From assembly GCA_030590585.1 (NCBI GenBank), contig JAUUYD010000065.1:1-8986 (forward strand): 8,986 nt of DNA, in the 5' to 3' direction. Position numbers and translations under genes: made by a program. The stretch is from Spirochaeta sp. GTDB lineage: Bacteria; Spirochaetota; Spirochaetia; Spirochaetales_E; Spirochaetaceae_B. Below, one piece after another: positions 7,110 through 8,986 of the stretch. Within the stretch, counting starts at the first letter, position 1; each line of letters starts with the position of its first letter. The notes under the pieces are model-generated. The model did not search any database and was not told where the DNA came from. It was given only the letters and a program-made list of their open reading frames with translations.

Positions 7110-7585
7110 AGGCTCCCATGGTGAATAAAAGTTATCGCTGCCGCAAGGGCATCGGCAGCATGATCGGGTTTGGGGATCTCAGGCAGTCCGAGTAACAGCC
7201 TTACCATCTGTTGAACCTGCCCCTTGGACGCAGCGCCTGCACCGACAACAGATTGTTTAATGGTAACTGGAGAAAACTCTCCAACCTGAAGTCCCTTTTG
7301 AGCAGCGGCTAATAGTACCACACCCCGGGCCTGGGCAACGGGCATAGCCGAAGAAATATTTTTCTTAAAGAACAAAGTTTCAATGCCCATTCCCACTGGT
7401 TTGAACGAATCTATAAGAGATGTAATTTCCCTGTAAAGAATAAGAAGCCTTCGTTCCGGCAATTCCTTCGAACTGGTGGAGATGGTCCCATGATCCATAT
7501 GCTGATGCCGGGTGCCGGAAGAATCGATAATACCCCAGCCGGTACTTGCTAGCCCGGGGTCTATCCCCAGAACCCTGTGAGTCAC
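7082..7585 (-). CDS. ruvC: Holliday junction resolvase RuvC
   Basis: Dimeric RNase H-fold endonuclease that cuts Holliday junctions symmetrically after RuvAB branch migration. It is 167 aa. Catalytic acids are Asp9 ([13 protein letters not shown]), Glu69 (GIETLFF) and Asp145 ([11 protein letters not shown]). His142 takes the place of the third E. coli Asp, as known for Thermus RuvC, so this is an accepted variant. [11 protein letters not shown] and the [18 protein letters not shown] segment are also typical. It starts with GTG at 7585 in a 4-bp GTGA overlap with the yebC stop, and overlaps ruvA by 28 bp at its 3' end, so expression is tied to both neighbours. Confidence 0.97.
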   Translation of the reverse strand: MTHRVLGIDPGLASTGWGIIDSSGTRHQHMDHGTISTSSKELPERRLLILYREITSLIDSFKPVGMGIETLFFKKNISSAMPVAQARGVVLLAAAQKGLQVGEFSPVTIKQSVVGAGAASKGQVQQMVRLLLGLPEIPKPDHAADALAAAITFIHHGSLWSTVSAVL

Positions 7586-8325
7586 TCAGGCATCTCGAAA
7601 TCTTCCGGAATATCAAGGTTTGAGGCAACTGACTGAACATCATCATTATCTTCAAGCCTGTCGATCAGCCTCAGCACTTTCGCAATTTTTTCCGTTTCAA
7701 GAGAAACGGTATTCTCAGGTATCAGAGAAACTTCAGCGCTGAGCTGTTCAAAACCGCCGGCCTGCAGTGCTTCCAGAACATCGGCAAAATCACCGGGTTC
7801 GGTAACGACTTCAATAATACCATTTTCATCCGTAACATCTTCGGCACCTGCTTCCAGTGCAGCTTCAAAAAGAGCCTCGAAGTCGGTATTTTCCCCGTCA
7901 AAGACAATCAGCCCCTTGCGGTTGAACATATATGATACGGCACCGCTGGCGGCAAGCTGACCACCGCTCTTTGAAAGAATTGTGCGCACATCGGACGCTG
8001 TTCGATTTCTATTATCTGTGAGGGCTTCAATCATCATGCCGACACCACCGGGTGCATAGGCCTCATAACTGAGCTCAACGTATTCAACACCCTCAAGATC
8101 GCCTGTACCCTTTTTAATAGCTCTTTCAATGTTGTCCTTGGGCATGTTGGCTGCCTTGGCTTTAAGAACAACGGTACGCAGCCTGGGGTTGGCATCTTCA
8201 TCCCCTCCGCCCATACGGGCTGCCACTGTTATTTCCTTGATAATCTTGGTAAAGATTTTACCTCTTTTAGCGTCGGCAGCACCTTTTTTATGCTTAATTG
8301 TGTGCCATTTACTATGTCCTGACAT
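7582..8325 (-). CDS. yebC: YebC/TACO1-family translational or transcriptional regulatory protein
   Basis: Conserved cytoplasmic protein long annotated as a DNA-binding regulator (PmpR) and more recently linked to ribosomes and relief of stalling at polyproline stretches; the sequence cannot decide between these roles here. It is 247 aa, full length. The hallmark N-terminus [25 protein letters not shown] is intact. Other typical blocks are [20 protein letters not shown] (46-65), [22 protein letters not shown] split over about 73-94, [11 protein letters not shown], the [18 protein letters not shown] region, and an acidic second domain ending [15 protein letters not shown]. An ideal AAGGAG lies 6 nt upstream of the ATG. 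It is the first gene of the yebC-ruvC-ruvA-ruvB-queA chain and shares a 4-bp stop/start overlap with ruvC. Confidence 0.97.
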   Translation of the reverse strand: MSGHSKWHTIKHKKGAADAKRGKIFTKIIKEITVAARMGGGDEDANPRLRTVVLKAKAANMPKDNIERAIKKGTGDLEGVEYVELSYEAYAPGGVGMMIEALTDNRNRTASDVRTILSKSGGQLAASGAVSYMFNRKGLIVFDGENTDFEALFEAALEAGAEDVTDENGIIEVVTEPGDFADVLEALQAGGFEQLSAEVSLIPENTVSLETEKIAKVLRLIDRLEDNDDVQSVASNLDIPEDFEMPE

Positions 8326-8331
8326 GAAAGA

Positions 8332-8337
8332 CTCCTT
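8332..8337 (-). promoter_or_regulatory. Strong ribosome binding site of yebC
   Basis: AAGGAG lies 6 nt before the yebC ATG at 8325. It is the strongest Shine-Dalgarno match in block D, where downstream genes rely on overlaps and weaker sites. This fits yebC being the translational entry point of the operon. Confidence 0.8.
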
Positions 8338-8362
8338 ATGAGTGAGTTCTTAAGTATTTTTC

Positions 8363-8392
8363 TTTATCCCCAAGCGAAATGAGCGGAGTGAA
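8363..8392 (-). promoter_or_regulatory. Possible promoter of the yebC-ruvCAB-queA operon
   Basis: On the minus strand TTCACT (8392-8387) and GATAAA (8368-8363) each match 4 of 6 positions of the -35 and -10 boxes, with an 18-nt spacer. The -35 lies inside the inverted repeat at 8385-8404, as expected for an operator. A second option further upstream is the extended -10 TGGTATTAC (8437-8429 region). Neither is better than a pattern match. Confidence 0.3.
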
Positions 8393-8404
8393 CAAGTTCA
8401 CTCC
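8385..8404. repeat. Perfect 9-bp inverted repeat upstream of yebC
   Basis: GGAGTGAAC and GTTCACTCC flank a 2-bp AA centre. As DNA it is a plausible operator for a dimeric regulator; as RNA it would fold into an 8-bp stem with a CUUG loop on the minus-strand transcript. No T-run follows in either direction, so it is not a standard intrinsic terminator. It overlaps a candidate -35 box. The flanks carry partial direct repeats (CGAAATGAG / CGAATGAG), so it could also be part of a dispersed intergenic repeat. Confidence 0.6.
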
Positions 8405-8424
8405 CGAATGAGAGCAAGGAAAGC

Positions 8425-8457
8425 ATGGTGTAATACCATTCATTTGCTAGAGCAAAT
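8425..8457. repeat. Two further short inverted repeats between hemW and yebC
   Basis: ATGGT-GTAAT-ACCAT (8425-8439, 5-bp arms) and ATTTGCT-AG-AGCAAAT (8442-8457, 7-bp arms) lie side by side just upstream of the stronger dyad at 8385-8404. Together the three cover most of the middle of the 169-bp gap 8326-8494, which otherwise holds no gene. Their role is unknown; operator sites are one possibility. Confidence 0.45.
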
Positions 8458-8494
8458 TATGCCAAAAAATATTATCACGGCCCCGGAAGAGGGG

Positions 8495-8986
8495 TCAAGG
8501 CTGAGGCCACCGGCAAAACCGCGGCCATCGGGTATTATCCGATTCCAAAGCAATATCAATGAGTATCGAATCCAGCAGTTCCATACCGGCGGCGCTTGGC
8601 CTGAGAGACTCGGCATCTGAAATTAAAGCTCCGGATTTCTCCCAACGACTGATGGCCTCAGGCACCGCGTCAAAGGGCGAAAATCCGAAAATGTCTTTAA
8701 AATGACTCACCGACAATCCTTCAGATATCCGCAATCCCATCATGAAGTGCTCGAGAGCCAACTCAGATACCGACAGGGTTGTCTCAGAAAAAAAATCCGC
8801 CGGACTGGAAAGCCATGAACTCAAATCTCTTGGTACCTGTCGCCTCATAATCTGATTATCAATTCCCGGTATGGTTGAAGCGGCCCCCGGACCGACACCC
8901 AGGTAAGGCTGCATGCGCCAGTAGGTCATATTATGTTTTGACTCTTCACCTTCAAGAGCAAAATTGGAAACTTCATATCTTTTATA
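8495..8986 (-). CDS. hemW: HemW-type radical SAM protein, C-terminal part only
   Basis: Radical SAM family related to anaerobic coproporphyrinogen III oxidase; HemW members are regarded as haem-trafficking chaperones rather than true oxidases. Only the last 163 residues are inside the window; the frame stays open to the right edge. The first visible residues, YKRYEVSNFALEGEESKHN followed by MTYWR, match the family's YEISNFA..G..S.HN..YW block. Next comes YLGVGPGAAS (usually YLGLGPGAHS). The HemW C-terminal domain then runs through LALEHFMMGLRISEGLS to a winged-helix-like end. An ATG beginning at MTYWR is internal, not the real start. The cysteine cluster and SAM-binding region lie upstream, outside the window. 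It precedes yebC on the same strand by 169 bp. Confidence 0.9.
   Translation of the reverse strand, partial: YKRYEVSNFALEGEESKHNMTYWRMQPYLGVGPGAASTIPGIDNQIMRRQVPRDLSSWLSSPADFFSETTLSVSELALEHFMMGLRISEGLSVSHFKDIFGFSPFDAVPEAISRWEKSGALISDAESLRPSAAGMELLDSILIDIALESDNTRWPRFCRWPQP

Noticed and set aside
8391..8399. LexA/SOS box reading of GAAC-AA-GTTC
   Set aside because: Known Gram-positive boxes need GAAC-N4-GTTC and the Leptospira type TTTG-N5-CAAA; spacings here are N2 and N6, so I do not call an SOS box.
8481..8494. CCCC-GGAAGA-GGGG hairpin just after hemW as a terminator
   Set aside because: The stem is only 4 bp and the T-run on the minus strand begins too far downstream for an intrinsic terminator.

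Overview
The window is a compact, moderate-GC (about 50 % by eye) bacterial chromosome segment with almost no spacer DNA. The proteins point to a diderm: a TonB/ExbB/ExbD energy-transducing set and a signal-peptide-bearing protein that looks like an outer-membrane beta-barrel. My best guess is a free-living spirochaete (Spirochaetota). This rests on the overall look of the proteins and on the thymidylate kinase P-loop variant, not on any search, so treat it as moderate confidence.

Layout. (A) 1-3139, minus strand: a four-gene chain transcribed leftwards, putative barrel protein > exbB > exbD > tonB-like, the last running off the left edge. Every junction overlaps or nearly touches (TAATG, 38-bp overlap, 1-bp gap), so the four products are probably made together. 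(B) 3140-3185: a 46-bp divergent intergenic region. (C) 3186-4468, plus strand: thymidylate kinase (tmk) followed by an exported, helix- and aromatic-rich protein of unknown function. (D) 4478-8325, minus strand: yebC > ruvC > ruvA > ruvB > queA, tightly packed and converging on block C with only 9 bp between the two stop codons. (E) 8326-8494: the only sizeable gap, 169 bp, which holds the strong yebC ribosome binding site and three short inverted repeats. (F) 8495-8986, minus strand: the C-terminal part of hemW, running off the right edge.

How the genes work together. RuvA, RuvB and RuvC form the Holliday-junction branch-migration and resolution machine. YebC is a ribosome-associated or regulatory factor, and QueA makes epoxyqueuosine in the wobble base of certain tRNAs; both are frequent neighbours of ruv genes. 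Tmk makes dTDP for DNA synthesis. Block A is the least ordinary part: an inner-membrane proton-driven motor (ExbB/ExbD) and its TonB-like transducer are cotranscribed with one putative barrel protein that does not look like a standard plug-bearing TonB-dependent receptor. If this window holds something undescribed, that pairing and the unknown exported protein after tmk are the best candidates. The rest is conserved housekeeping.
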